A DNA stretch of 64,000 nucleotides from Nephrocerus scutellatus. Lineage: Eukaryota; Arthropoda; Insecta; Diptera; Pipunculidae. The stretch lies in the NCBI GenBank assembly GCA_947095585.1, contig OX352761.1:84249919-84313918 (forward strand), given 5' to 3'. Positions 10,916 through 20,765 of the stretch are shown here, piece after piece (position 1 is the stretch's first letter; each line of letters opens with the position of its first letter). The notes below the pieces were generated by a model, which ran no database searches, was not told the origin of the DNA, and was given only the letters and a program-made list of their open reading frames with translations. Both the position numbers and the translations under genes were made by a program.

Positions 10916-11740
10916 AACGTCAAAGAATTTCACTCCAACCGCGCGTAAAGACTACACGCACATATTTTTTTAACAGCTCTTACTTCTCCTACTACTATCG
11001 ACGCAAATGCATTACTATGTTTGTGCAGTGATATGATATATTTAATATGTACCCACCTCACAATAAATTGTTATGAACATTTAAATCCGCTTATAAATTA
11101 TTTATTATTTTGTATTTGATGTGATTGATAATGATGTATCTGATTTCAATAACATACAATCAAGTTCATAGCTTGAGCAGAACGAAACAAACATATGCAG
11201 TAGTAGGCCGAGAATTCAGCCGCTGCGCAGTTTATGCTGCATGTTAGTTAAAAATTCACTTTTCAGCCAATGCAGTAAAGAAAAATCGACTGCGCAGTTT
11301 ACGCAGCCACTTTAAATTGTATGCAAATAGCAAAATGTAAATGTCAAATTGTCGCCCTACAAGCAGACTGTAAGTCGGTTTAAAATGTAGCCGTAATTTC
11401 GTGCATACCGACTGCCTGCCAATTTTTTTGTGCAGCACAAGCTGCGTAACTTCTTAATTCTTTACTGCAGCCGTAGTGATAGTATAGTCTCTCTTCATTT
11501 GCTATCAGTGCTCGCTCTACTCGTTCTATCAACATTGCATAAAATGATACAGTGCTCTCGTGTTTGGTCTATTAACAGCAAAAAAATACTACTATGAGTT
11601 ACAAAAAAAGAGGCAGATAACAATGACAACCTGCAAGCTTCCTTGCAACTATTTTCATTTCTTTTCGCTTATCTTATCCTTACTCGTGTTAACAGTAACT
11701 AGAGTAAATAACTCTTCGATCAATTACAGAAATGAGAAAA
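10916..11740. other. unassigned sequence
   Basis: AT-rich with short related blocks (actgcgcagttta near 11227 and 11289). The open frame at 11560-11859 has no recognisable domain and runs into a dispersed repeat, so I do not call it a gene. Confidence 0.4.
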
Positions 11741-11754
11741 CCATGCAAAAGAAA

Positions 11755-12295
11755 TTAAATAAAAAAAAACAACCCATAAAAATTAAAATTTTTCATGTAA
11801 ATTCTCTAATAGGAGTTGGGTATGTGTTAAAATTTGAAGAAAATCTGGATAATTTTTAAAAAATTTACATGGACACCACACGGGTCTCAGGGCCCTATCA
11901 CTCCAACAAATTTACAAAAAGTTTTGTCCATCAGTGATAAAATTTGAAGCAAATCGAGCGAATTTTTAAAAAAATTATAATGGGGCCCCACGAACCCGGG
12001 GCCCGGGGTCTCCAAATTTTTTACAAAAAGTATTGTCCATCAGAGATACACATGTGTATAAAATTTGAAGAAAATCGAGTAAAATTTTGTAAAATATTTG
12101 TATGGGAGCCCCCCGACCCTGTGTCCCGACGGGCCTCAAACTTTTATAGAAAGTGTTGTCTCCGGAAATACACGTTATGCAAAATTTCAATAAAATTGGG
12201 CTTTGGGAAGTGGGTTAAAAATTGATCGCAAGATTCCACGACAGACGACAGACGACCGACCCACGGGCAAGTGAAGTTAATATAGAGAATTTAAA
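11755..12295 (+). repeat. second copy of the dispersed repeat family
   Basis: Begins aacaacccataaaaattaaaatttttcatg and carries three to four internal units (ttgtccatcagagatacacatgtgt near 12033), with a GC-rich block cccggggcccggggtc near 11990. It ends agttaatatagagaatttaaaaag like the copy at 7880-8695. Confidence 0.6.
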
Positions 12296-12673
12296 AAGAG
12301 AACCAGATAAAACGAAATTAATGGCGAATATTGCGTCCGTGCGTTTCAAAGCGAAAAACATTTTGATGCATACATACTTTTATTTCCATGCCATACCACT
12401 TCCCCAACATCTCAATCACCCTCTCATTCTACGGCTAATATGTGTATGTGTAGTACTAGTAATTATATTGAAACTCGAAAGTCCCCTTCGGTGCTCTGCT
12501 TACTCGTTCTATTAGCCTTGCAGTTGCAACTTGCAACCCATACGGTTGCACGAAAAAGGTTCGTATTGGTTCTCTGCTTGCTTTCTTTCAGCTTTTCTTT
12601 AATAATTTATAAATTACAAAATTTCTCAGTGAAGGAAATAATAATAATAAAAGGGAAGGAAATAGAGCCTAGA
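12296..12673. other. unassigned sequence left of the BEL element
   Basis: No domain is recognised. A small frame at 12440-12700 runs into the LTR and is not supported as a gene. Confidence 0.4.
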
Positions 12674-12678
12674 GCGTT
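12674..12678. repeat. target-site duplication GCGTT of the BEL/Pao element
   Basis: GCGTT immediately left of the LTR recurs at 21354-21358 immediately right of the other LTR. A 5-bp duplication is usual for BEL/Pao integrases. Confidence 0.9.
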
Positions 12679-13266
12679 TGTAGCTTACTACAGGTCTTGA
12701 TTAGGTGCAAACCAAATCAATGTAGCTTGATACAGAGTGTAGCTTACTATTGGTCTTGATTAGGTGCAAACCAAATCAATGATACCAAATTGAAGATTCT
12801 GATTAAGTACAGACAAAATCAGATAGCAGCGTAAGTACAGGTACTTTAACCAATACTTCCCAAAAATGAAATCAATACACGCGAGGTTGATTTTGATCTA
12901 ATTTATTAATTTCAAAATTGGTGGCTTTTATATCCAAAAAATGCTTACAATACAATATACAATTAATTAAAATAACAAATAATAAAAAATACACAAATAG
13001 ACATTTTGGCTGATTCGGCAACTAACTATCGTCGCCGTCGTGCTGTAATATGAGTAATATCAAAGAGAATACAAAATTGTTACTTCATCAATAGCTGCAG
13101 TGCTGTTGTGCTGCAATAGAATCTACCTGACGATGCAGCGACAAGCGATTCCAAAGGTGTTTTTCGCTGTAGACGCAATGTCAGCAATTTGATTGTTATG
13201 TTGGCCTTGATGTAGTTTGTTGCTTTATTATTGTCCGTTGCACCTGATTTTATGTTGATCTAAACA
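12679..13266 (-). repeat. 3' LTR of the BEL/Pao element
   Basis: 588 bp, TGTAGCTTAC on the + strand to ctaaaca. By eye it is identical to the 588-bp LTR at 20766-21353. It contains a partial internal duplication (tagcttactacaggtcttgattaggtgcaaaccaaatcaa twice). The element is read on the minus strand, so this left copy is the 3' LTR. Confidence 0.95.
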
Positions 13267-13280
13267 TTCTCCCCCCGTTG
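13267..13280 (-). promoter_or_regulatory. polypurine tract of the BEL/Pao element
   Basis: On the minus strand the sequence next to the 3' LTR is aacggggggagaa, a purine run suitable as the plus-strand DNA primer. Confidence 0.75.
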
Positions 13281-13295
13281 AGTGACTGACTCAAC

Positions 13296-14915
13296 CTATG
13301 TCACACGAATCTTAAAATCTGAGGTTTGTTGTCGTGGTGTAGGCTGAGGATTTGTTGCGATGTTGTGTGTCGGTTGAGGATTTGTTGCAATGTTGTGTTG
13401 GCAATACTTGATCAACTTCCAAGTGATGAGAAGGATAATAACTACCGTAGATAGTGTGAGTGCAAGGTAGCTGACGACATGATGATGAGTGTTTGATGAA
13501 TGAAGTCGTTCAGGTAGATTGTCAAAATCTTCATGTAGCAACTTTGACTGGAGATTGGTGAGTTGTTCCCATTTAGTTTCAAAGTGCTCGAAGTTTATTT
13601 TTAAAAGAGGATTTAATGCACTTGGTGAACTAATGGATGATATATTTCCAAATCCAGTATACGATGAATATACACGACTGGAAACTTCCGTGTTCCCTTG
13701 GATGTTAATGACGTCATTTTTTAATACGCAGTGCTGACCAATTGTAAGGAATCCTGAACCTATTAATGTTAATTGAATGGTATCGATGCCGCACACTGCC
13801 GTCATTTCGGTGGTAATAGTCGTGGCGAAAATCCATTGGTTGGAACGATATGTTGATGTGAAAGATGTCTTCTCTTCCATACTGCTGAATTTGCAGCTCT
13901 GAGAGGTTTTGTTATTTAATAACTGAATTTCACAAGCAAATTTGCCAGATTTTCTAGCAAATTTTAATTGTTTCCTGTCAATCAAATAAATATCTTCAAT
14001 TGTGGTTGCTGCTGTAAGTTCGCTCTGGCTTAAGGCAACGAATTGGTCACGATGGCCGCTGATTCCGAGTATTTCGGTGCTGGGTGTGATAACCACAAGA
14101 GTGTTATTGAGTTGTGTTGGAATAGGTTCGATCGCAAACAAGTCGAGAATTTGATGATCGACTAATGGCAATCTTAACTCAAACACCACATGGTCCTTTG
14201 TGACAGTAGTCCTTACATCCAATATTTGATAAAATCCTAATAGGTTAGTCTCGGTTATTGGTAGAGCTCGTGTTGGTGACAGATGCCCCTTTATAAGAAT
14301 AACTTCCTTTGCGAGTTGTTGTGGCGTGAGAATTTGCGGGCTTATTTTTCCGTGGCTGGTGTGTGTCAGAATGTTTATTAATTCTGATTGGATGTGTTGT
14401 AGGTCTGTGACTATCGCTGATAGTTGAACGATTAAGACCGTAAACCGTTGTAATCGTCGAAATTGAGTAACTGAGTGGTTGATGATTTTCAAATTTTCCG
14501 TGATCATATGTTGGACGTCAGCGAGGCGTAAAGATGTATCTTTCTCATCCTGCTTAATAATGTTGATTGTAGAGTCGATGACTGATGTTTGATTTTTGAG
14601 CAGCTGTAATAGATATTCTTCGTTAGACTTAACCTTGTTGATTGTGTTTGACATTTCATCGGCGTAATCAGAGTCTAGAACGCCAAACAAAGCGTGGGCA
14701 ACATTTCCAATTATATTCAGTGCTGCTCTTTTTGTTCGATTTGATGATAACAAACCGTTCTCTTGATTTAACTGACTGCGAGCCTTTTCAAAATATTCGA
14801 TGAGTGAGTGGCATGAAATGTCTGATGTTGGATGTAGGCACAATTTTTTCAAAGCTTGAATTCCATCTGATAGTGCATGAACTTGATGATGAAATGGCGC
14901 CATGTCGTAGTACAC
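13296..14915 (-). CDS. envelope-like protein of the BEL/Pao element (baculovirus F/errantivirus type)
   Basis: 539 residues from the first ATG. A dibasic furin-like site (NRTKR, about residue 61) is followed by a hydrophobic NIIGNVAHALFGV stretch resembling the fusion peptide region of insect F-type envelope proteins. Then come a long heptad-like region (residues 85-200), several possible N-glycosylation sites, one membrane segment near residues 481-502 (hydrophobic LALTLSTVVIILLI) and a short cytoplasmic tail with a duplicated HNIATNPQPT. No signal peptide follows this ATG. The integrase ORF upstream is in the same frame, ends in a hydrophobic segment, and is separated only by TAA at 15006-15008 and 30 open codons. 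The true start may therefore be upstream or use splicing. Family assignment rests on motif layout. Confidence 0.75.
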   Translation of the reverse strand: MYYDMAPFHHQVHALSDGIQALKKLCLHPTSDISCHSLIEYFEKARSQLNQENGLLSSNRTKRAALNIIGNVAHALFGVLDSDYADEMSNTINKVKSNEEYLLQLLKNQTSVIDSTINIIKQDEKDTSLRLADVQHMITENLKIINHSVTQFRRLQRFTVLIVQLSAIVTDLQHIQSELINILTHTSHGKISPQILTPQQLAKEVILIKGHLSPTRALPITETNLLGFYQILDVRTTVTKDHVVFELRLPLVDHQILDLFAIEPIPTQLNNTLVVITPSTEILGISGHRDQFVALSQSELTAATTIEDIYLIDRKQLKFARKSGKFACEIQLLNNKTSQSCKFSSMEEKTSFTSTYRSNQWIFATTITTEMTAVCGIDTIQLTLIGSGFLTIGQHCVLKNDVINIQGNTEVSSRVYSSYTGFGNISSISSPSALNPLLKINFEHFETKWEQLTNLQSKLLHEDFDNLPERLHSSNTHHHVVSYLALTLSTVVIILLITWKLIKYCQHNIATNPQPTHNIATNPQPTPRQQTSDFKIRVT

Positions 14916-15005
14916 AATGATTTTCCAAACACCAGTTGATAGCCGGGCAGTACCTATTCCTTCGAAGTAAATCCCGGGGTTTGCCTCAAAATTTGATATC
15001 TGGAT

Positions 15006-16604
15006 TTAAGAGGACAATGCCAACGGTAAAAAGAATAGTGTAATCAGCATTGCAGTGAGTAATGGGCCGCTGGTCACTAATCTCCTTTTCTTGACTCCCT
15101 CATCTTGGTCTGACGCGTGCCGTTTCGGATTCGGTGTCTCCATTATTGGTAGCCTTAGATTTGTTGTGTCTTCTTCGGTGAATAAAGGGGCCAATCTATG
15201 TATTGGTCGTTTGAGTGTACCCGACTTTGTCTTAACATCAACCACTCGAACAATGTCATCATCTCCTTTGTAAATTCTCGTGATTCGTCCAAGAGGCCAT
15301 TGTAGGACTGGTACGTTGTCTTCTTTTCGAATTACCAACGTGCCTTCTTTCACATTCATTGATGAGTGCTTCCATTTAGATCTCGATTGAAGTTCGTGCA
15401 GATATTCTTCATGCCATCTTTTCCAGAATGTGTGTTTTAATTCTGACACAAGTTTCCATCTAGTGTTTAATGACGTTTTGTTCGCTGATGATCTTGAGTC
15501 GACTGGCGTAGTTAAAGGCTCACCGATGATAAAATGACCTGGTGTAAGAGCTCCTAAGTCATTTGGATTTGATGACAATGATGTGAGTGGTCGAGAATTC
15601 AAGATTGCCTCTATTTCTATTACTAACGTTTCTAATTCTTCATATGTCAATGATGAGGTTGACACATTTCGAAGCAGATGATACTTTGCGGATTTTACAG
15701 CTGCTTCCCATAGTCCACCAAAATGTGGGGCTCTGGGTGGAATGAATTTGAATTCGATTCCCTTATCACTGCATGATTTGATGATCCTTTCCTTTGAGTT
15801 GTTCGAAAAAATGGCTTCTTGCAGCTCAACCAGTTGATTTCTTGCACCAACAAAGTTCGTTGCATTGTCGGAGTATAACGTTTTGCACCTTCCCCTACGA
15901 CTAATGAATCGTTTCAGAGCTCCGATGAAGGCTTCGGTAGTTAGGTCTGACACGATTTCCATGTGAACGGCCTTTGTGGCAAAACAGCAAAAAACTGCAA
16001 TGTAAGCCTTATGTGGTCTTTTTCCTCGGATTTTATGATGTTCCCAAATGGGACCACAATAATCTACGCCTGATATCAAAAATGGGCGTGATTCTGTCAC
16101 TCGATCAGCTGGTAGATTGCCCATGATTTGAGTAAACAACTTTGGTTTTGCCTTTGTACAGCGGACACAGTTCTGCACAATGTTGCGTGCTACTGTTTTT
16201 CCTCTTAATATCCAAAATTGTTGTCGAGAGATGGCTATTAAAGCTTTCGGGGCGCAGTGTTGGTTTTCTTCATGAATCATTTTTAAAATGAGTTTGGTCA
16301 ACGGGTCATTATATGGTAAAATCATTGGATGCTTGGCATCGAACGGCAATGTTGACGCTTCCAGTCGACCTCCCACACGAATGATTTGTTGATCGTCTAG
16401 CAGCGGGCAGAGACTTGCAAGTTGGTTTGATGTACCCACGTGCTTATGTCTTTGCAGTTCCTTGATTTCCTCCTTGAAATCAGAGATTTGAATAGCCTTT
16501 ATTATGATTGTCAATGATTTCTCCATTTCCTGCGCGCCTAAAGATTTGTGACTTGGCCTTTCCGCCTTTCCCCCTTTTGAGATTTGCACTGAAGCGAAGC
16601 ACAT
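15006..16604 (-). CDS. integrase part of BEL/Pao pol
   Basis: 532 residues. HHCC zinc-binding region near residues 110-150 (H..H then CVRCTK), then the catalytic core with VDYCGPIWEH, YSDNATNFVGA and GGLWEAAVKSAKYH giving the D, D and E residues, then a C-terminal chromodomain-like DUF5641 region (PVLQWPLGRITRIYKG). The extreme C-terminus (from about residue 510) is hydrophobic and resembles a signal peptide. It overlaps the end of the gag-pol frame by 125 bases in a different frame. Pol is normally continuous in BEL elements, so the shift, probably in a purine run near 16560-16580, is either a mutation of this copy or a programmed frameshift. Confidence 0.9.
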   Translation of the reverse strand: MCFASVQISKGGKAERPSHKSLGAQEMEKSLTIIIKAIQISDFKEEIKELQRHKHVGTSNQLASLCPLLDDQQIIRVGGRLEASTLPFDAKHPMILPYNDPLTKLILKMIHEENQHCAPKALIAISRQQFWILRGKTVARNIVQNCVRCTKAKPKLFTQIMGNLPADRVTESRPFLISGVDYCGPIWEHHKIRGKRPHKAYIAVFCCFATKAVHMEIVSDLTTEAFIGALKRFISRRGRCKTLYSDNATNFVGARNQLVELQEAIFSNNSKERIIKSCSDKGIEFKFIPPRAPHFGGLWEAAVKSAKYHLLRNVSTSSLTYEELETLVIEIEAILNSRPLTSLSSNPNDLGALTPGHFIIGEPLTTPVDSRSSANKTSLNTRWKLVSELKHTFWKRWHEEYLHELQSRSKWKHSSMNVKEGTLVIRKEDNVPVLQWPLGRITRIYKGDDDIVRVVDVKTKSGTLKRPIHRLAPLFTEEDTTNLRLPIMETPNPKRHASDQDEGVKKRRLVTSGPLLTAMLITLFFLPLALSS

Positions 16605-19600
16605 ATCCGACCGTATGTTGTAGAAATCTAAACGAGTTTCTGTGGTTTATTCCATAAATTAATGCTTCCAATGATGCTGAAGCTGGTACTGCTGCTGCCA
16701 CGGTTGGTTGCCTTTTTCTTTCGATGTCATTTGGTATGTCAAACGACTTTACTTCTTTGTTTAGCCAAAATTCATTGGTTCCATGCAGAAACAGTGGTCC
16801 GAAAAACCATATGGAGCAGGAACTGAATTTTTCCGGATTAATACCACGGGAAATGATGTCGGCAGGATTCAATTTGGATGAAATATGGTGCCATTGAACA
16901 GTGTGTGAAAGTTCTTGAATTCTGCTTACCCGATTTGCCACGAACGTGTGTAGCGATGAAGCTGATGACTTGATCCAGGATAAAACAATTTCAGAGTCAG
17001 ACCACAAAAATGTGAGGATGTCTTGGTATTTAAGATCCTGCTTCACTCTTTCTGTTAGTTCGGCTCCCAATAATGCTGCGCATAATTCTAATCGAGGCAG
17101 TGTTTGTTTCTTCAAAGGAGCTATTCTTGATTTCGCGCATAGCAATCTTGAGGTTATAGTTCTGTCTTTGTAAATTGCTCGCACATAAACCGCTGCTCCA
17201 TATGCCTTTTCTGAAGCATCAGAAAAGGTATGTAGTTGAATAGAAGTTGGCACCTTTGCGTTGAAAACGTGTCTTTGCACTTTCAAAGTATTCAGTGCTA
17301 ATACATATTTCATAAAACGCGTCCATTCTTGTTGCTCTGGATGTGGCAATTCTTCATCCCAAGCGTATTTTTGCTGCCATAGGTCCTGCATAAATATCTT
17401 TGCTGATACTGTCACTGGGCCAAAAATTCCCAAAGGATCGAAAATTCTTGCTAGGTCTGAAGATACTACACGCTTAGTGATGGATTGACCTGGTGATGCT
17501 TGTGCTCGGCCGCACAGTTCATCAGTTTTTGGTAGCCAAATGATTCCCAATGTTTTTGTGGCCTTGCTTGATGAGTCATCCAAATCTAAATTGATTTCTT
17601 GATCCTTTATTGGTATGTCTGCCAGCAGCTTTGGATGATTAGCGCACCATTTCCTGAGCTTGAATCCAGCCTCATAAAGAATCGTAGTGAGTTGTTTTTG
17701 GGTGTGAAGCGCCGTGTTGATGTCGTTACCACCACTTAAGCAATCGTCTACATAAAAATCGTCATGTAATGTTGATGCTGCTTGTGGGTATTTATGCATG
17801 TTTTGTTTCGCCAGATGCTGGAGGCATTTAGTTGCAAGATATGGAGCTGATGTTGTTCCATACGTGACGGTTTTGAGACGATAAAATTGCATGAATTTGG
17901 TTGGATCCTTTCGCCACACAATGAGTTGGTGAGCGGTGTTTTCTTCATGCATGCGAATTTGCCGATACATCTTTTCAATATCAGCTGTGAAAACAAAACG
18001 ATGTGTTCTAAAGCGCAGTAGAATTGAAAAGAGATCGCTTTGAACTGTTGGACCCTTATGCAAAATGTCGTTCAATGCCAATCCACTGGATGTTTTGGCC
18101 GATGCGTCAAATACCACTCTCAATTTAGTAGTACTGCTGTCGGGCTTCACAACGCAATGGTGAGGAATAAAATAATTGATATCTGGAACATATGCTGGAC
18201 GTAACCTTTCCATGTGTCCCAGGGCTTCGTATTCGTCCATGAATTTGACGTACTCTGAGCGTAAAGTTGTGTCCCTTTGCAAGAGTTTTTCCATTGACAA
18301 GCATCGATTTATAGCCATGTCTCGAGATTTTCCTAGAGCTATTGGATTCTCAGAAAAGGGCAGATGTACAATGAAGCGACCCTCCATGTCCCGTTTTATG
18401 TTGTTCAAAAAATGATTTTCGCACCACTTTTCTGATGGAGTCATGACCTTTGTTGTCTCGCTGAAATCGTCCAGTCTCCAGAATTTTTCCAAGATTTCTG
18501 AGGTTCTTTCGTCTTCTTGAGTAGAAACAGCACATGTTGCAGTAACCGATGTGGCAGTTTCTGTTTTGCCAATAACAATCCATCCAAGAACTGTATTTTG
18601 TAGTAGAGGTAAAGTCTTTCCTATGTTCAGCTGTTCTGGGCGGAGTAAGTTGTGGTAAAACTCTGCTCCAATTAAAAGATCAATTTTTCCGGATTTGAAA
18701 AATTCGGGATCGGCCAGTGTAATGTTATTTGGTGTGTCCCAATTAGTGACATCTAAATTTCGCGATGGTTGCGCTGAGATTATTTGTGGCAGAACGAAAG
18801 CTTCGATTCTTGTTGAGAAACTTCCTGCTGATGACTTCAACTTAAGGTTAACTCGGGATTTCGAACTTCCAGTACGTAGCCCGATTCCTTCAATCGATAA
18901 GTGGGATCGTGTCGTGGCCAATGATAATTTGTTGATTAATCTCTCTGTCACCAAATTGACTTGTGAACCAGAGTCGAGTACCGCACGTGCTTCGCAGGCT
19001 TGCCCATTATTCGCCACTATTATCACCTTAGCGGTTGCTAACAGAACGTATTTCTGACTTCCCTTTGCATGGTTTATTGTTGCCACAGTTGCAGGTGAAT
19101 CTTCCTTCCTCTGCGCATTTGATGATACTTCAGTCCTTTGATGCTCCAGATGAAGTAATGAGTTGTGTTTTTTTGTGCACTTGGTGCAGTGTCGCCAAGA
19201 ACATTGATTTGCTATGTGTCCCGACTTTAAACAATTCATGCAAAGTTTATGCTTCTGGACGAAACTTATTCTTTCATTCACTTTTAGTTTAAGAAACTGG
19301 TCGCATGAGAATAACTGGTGAACTTTCTTTCCGCATGACAAACAGAGGCTGTTGGCTTCATGTGTTGATGCTGCTGAGGTGCAAACCTTTGTTGATGGTT
19401 GGGGAATAGTTGCCCTTTCTCGATGTCCGATTGTTTCCATTGTTTGGAACTGCAATTCCAAAAACGATAAAAATTCTGTAACTGTCGGTAGCTCCTTCGG
19501 TTTTGATAGTGATTGCTCATACCGAATATAGGTGGGTCGATCCATTTTTTTGATAAGGAAGTGAATCAACAGCGGATCCCATGCACTTGTTTCGATGCTT

Positions 19601-20691
19601 AAATTGTTTAATGCAAGTAAGCACTCCTTCGTAGTATCATGCAGATGTTTGACCGCTGCTGCAGATGATGTTCCTGCTGGCTGGTCCACAAGTTTTTTGA
19701 TTAGTGTTGATGCCAATATTCTTTTGTTATTATACCGCTCCTCTAAAAGCTTCCAGGCTGCTACATAATTTTCTTCTGTGGTTGAAAAATGACTGACGAG
19801 ACTTGCTGCTTCGCCAACCAATTGTGTCTTGAGGTGCCACATTTTCTCCACATTTGAGAGTGGCTGTTTGTGAACCAACTCTGAGAAAATGTCGTGGAAT
19901 TGATTCCATCTTAGATAATCCCCATCGAATATTGGGATTTTTACCGTTGGGATTGGTAAAGACTTTCGTGTTGATTGATGATGTTGATTAGATGGGAACG
20001 CTGGTTCAATACGCATTAGAGTGATATCGGTGAGTTTCTGATGCACTCTTTGCTCCAGATCTTCAAATATTTTCATATCGTATCCTAATGACGATGGGTT
20101 GGATGATTGCTCCCAAATGTTATCATCGACTGCAGTTATGTCTTGCCAAAGTTCATTAATGAAATTCACCTTCAGGTCGTAATATTGTCCGGATTGTTGC
20201 TCCAAGACCAAAATATTTGAAAGTCTGGCATCCAATATTGCCATCTTTCGATGTGCCTTTCGAATTAAGCCATCGATTTTTGAAATAGAAGCTTCTTCAA
20301 TATGTTTAGCTTTGGTTTTGTTAACGTCTTTTTTGACGCTGTTATCGATGCTGTCGTCGACGCTATCATCGACGGCACTTGCTTCCAAAGTTTTGATTTC
20401 TTGTTGAAAACGTTTCGTATAGTTGTTGCATAATGTTTTCGTTTGGATAAAGTAGTCTTCTATAAAGTACGCGTGTTGGCGGTCTTCCAGTTTACGGAGC
20501 TCTGTGTCATTTGCCTCGAATTTAGCAATGATTGATTGTAGCTGGCTGAGTCGCAGCTTGTAATATTTTATAGTTTTCCGCTCGTCGGAATCCTTCTTGA
20601 AGTTTCGAATTATTCTCTCAATCTCTTCACCAAGTTGAGACTGCTGGTTGAATAAATCATCCATGATGTAGATTGATGCGAGTGTGTCCAA
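16480..20691 (-). CDS. gag-pol polyprotein of a BEL/Pao LTR retrotransposon
   Basis: 1403 residues. Order: N-terminal coiled-coil gag; DUF1759 capsid-like region around residues 245-400 (KIPIFDGDYLRWNQFHDIF); cysteine/histidine knuckles at about 450-515 (CLSCGKK, CMNCLKSGHIANQC); DUF1758 aspartic protease near 575 (VLDSGSQVNLV); reverse transcriptase near 830-1040 with FTADIEKMYRQIRM and FYVDDCLSGG; RNase H near 1190-1330 (HTFSDASEKAYGAAV, LPRLELCAALLGAEL, LWSDSEIVLSWI). The starting ATG lies 54 bases after the primer-binding site. The frame is open throughout, with no internal stop, in keeping with a recent insertion. It leaves this frame near the integrase junction. Confidence 0.95.
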   Translation of the reverse strand: MDTLASIYIMDDLFNQQSQLGEEIERIIRNFKKDSDERKTIKYYKLRLSQLQSIIAKFEANDTELRKLEDRQHAYFIEDYFIQTKTLCNNYTKRFQQEIKTLEASAVDDSVDDSIDNSVKKDVNKTKAKHIEEASISKIDGLIRKAHRKMAILDARLSNILVLEQQSGQYYDLKVNFINELWQDITAVDDNIWEQSSNPSSLGYDMKIFEDLEQRVHQKLTDITLMRIEPAFPSNQHHQSTRKSLPIPTVKIPIFDGDYLRWNQFHDIFSELVHKQPLSNVEKMWHLKTQLVGEAASLVSHFSTTEENYVAAWKLLEERYNNKRILASTLIKKLVDQPAGTSSAAAVKHLHDTTKECLLALNNLSIETSAWDPLLIHFLIKKMDRPTYIRYEQSLSKPKELPTVTEFLSFLELQFQTMETIGHRERATIPQPSTKVCTSAASTHEANSLCLSCGKKVHQLFSCDQFLKLKVNERISFVQKHKLCMNCLKSGHIANQCSWRHCTKCTKKHNSLLHLEHQRTEVSSNAQRKEDSPATVATINHAKGSQKYVLLATAKVIIVANNGQACEARAVLDSGSQVNLVTERLINKLSLATTRSHLSIEGIGLRTGSSKSRVNLKLKSSAGSFSTRIEAFVLPQIISAQPSRNLDVTNWDTPNNITLADPEFFKSGKIDLLIGAEFYHNLLRPEQLNIGKTLPLLQNTVLGWIVIGKTETATSVTATCAVSTQEDERTSEILEKFWRLDDFSETTKVMTPSEKWCENHFLNNIKRDMEGRFIVHLPFSENPIALGKSRDMAINRCLSMEKLLQRDTTLRSEYVKFMDEYEALGHMERLRPAYVPDINYFIPHHCVVKPDSSTTKLRVVFDASAKTSSGLALNDILHKGPTVQSDLFSILLRFRTHRFVFTADIEKMYRQIRMHEENTAHQLIVWRKDPTKFMQFYRLKTVTYGTTSAPYLATKCLQHLAKQNMHKYPQAASTLHDDFYVDDCLSGGNDINTALHTQKQLTTILYEAGFKLRKWCANHPKLLADIPIKDQEINLDLDDSSSKATKTLGIIWLPKTDELCGRAQASPGQSITKRVVSSDLARIFDPLGIFGPVTVSAKIFMQDLWQQKYAWDEELPHPEQQEWTRFMKYVLALNTLKVQRHVFNAKVPTSIQLHTFSDASEKAYGAAVYVRAIYKDRTITSRLLCAKSRIAPLKKQTLPRLELCAALLGAELTERVKQDLKYQDILTFLWSDSEIVLSWIKSSASSLHTFVANRVSRIQELSHTVQWHHISSKLNPADIISRGINPEKFSSCSIWFFGPLFLHGTNEFWLNKEVKSFDIPNDIERKRQPTVAAAVPASASLEALIYGINHRNSFRFLQHTVGYVLRFSANLKRGKGGKAKSQIFRRAGNGEIIDNHNKGYSNL

Positions 20692-20744
20692 CGAAGAATA
20701 TGTCCAATGAGGCTCCTTGCAGAAGCGCGAACCGTGATATCCAG

Positions 20745-20762
20745 ATCACGTCGGGGTCACCA
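20745..20762 (-). promoter_or_regulatory. tRNA primer-binding site of the BEL/Pao element
   Basis: Read on the minus strand, tggtgaccccgacgtgat starts three bases after the 5' LTR. It is complementary to the 3' end of tRNA-Trp including CCA, as in avian retroviruses (from memory, not searched). Confidence 0.8.
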
Positions 20763-20765
20763 AAA

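Noticed and set aside
11560..11859. 99-residue ORF with a hydrophobic N-terminus
   Set aside because: No family resemblance, low-complexity Lys-rich end, and it runs into a dispersed repeat.
13296..14915. Host membrane protein
   Set aside because: It lies between pol and the 3' LTR of the BEL element in the integrase frame, with a furin-like site and fusion-peptide layout, so it is the element's envelope-like gene.
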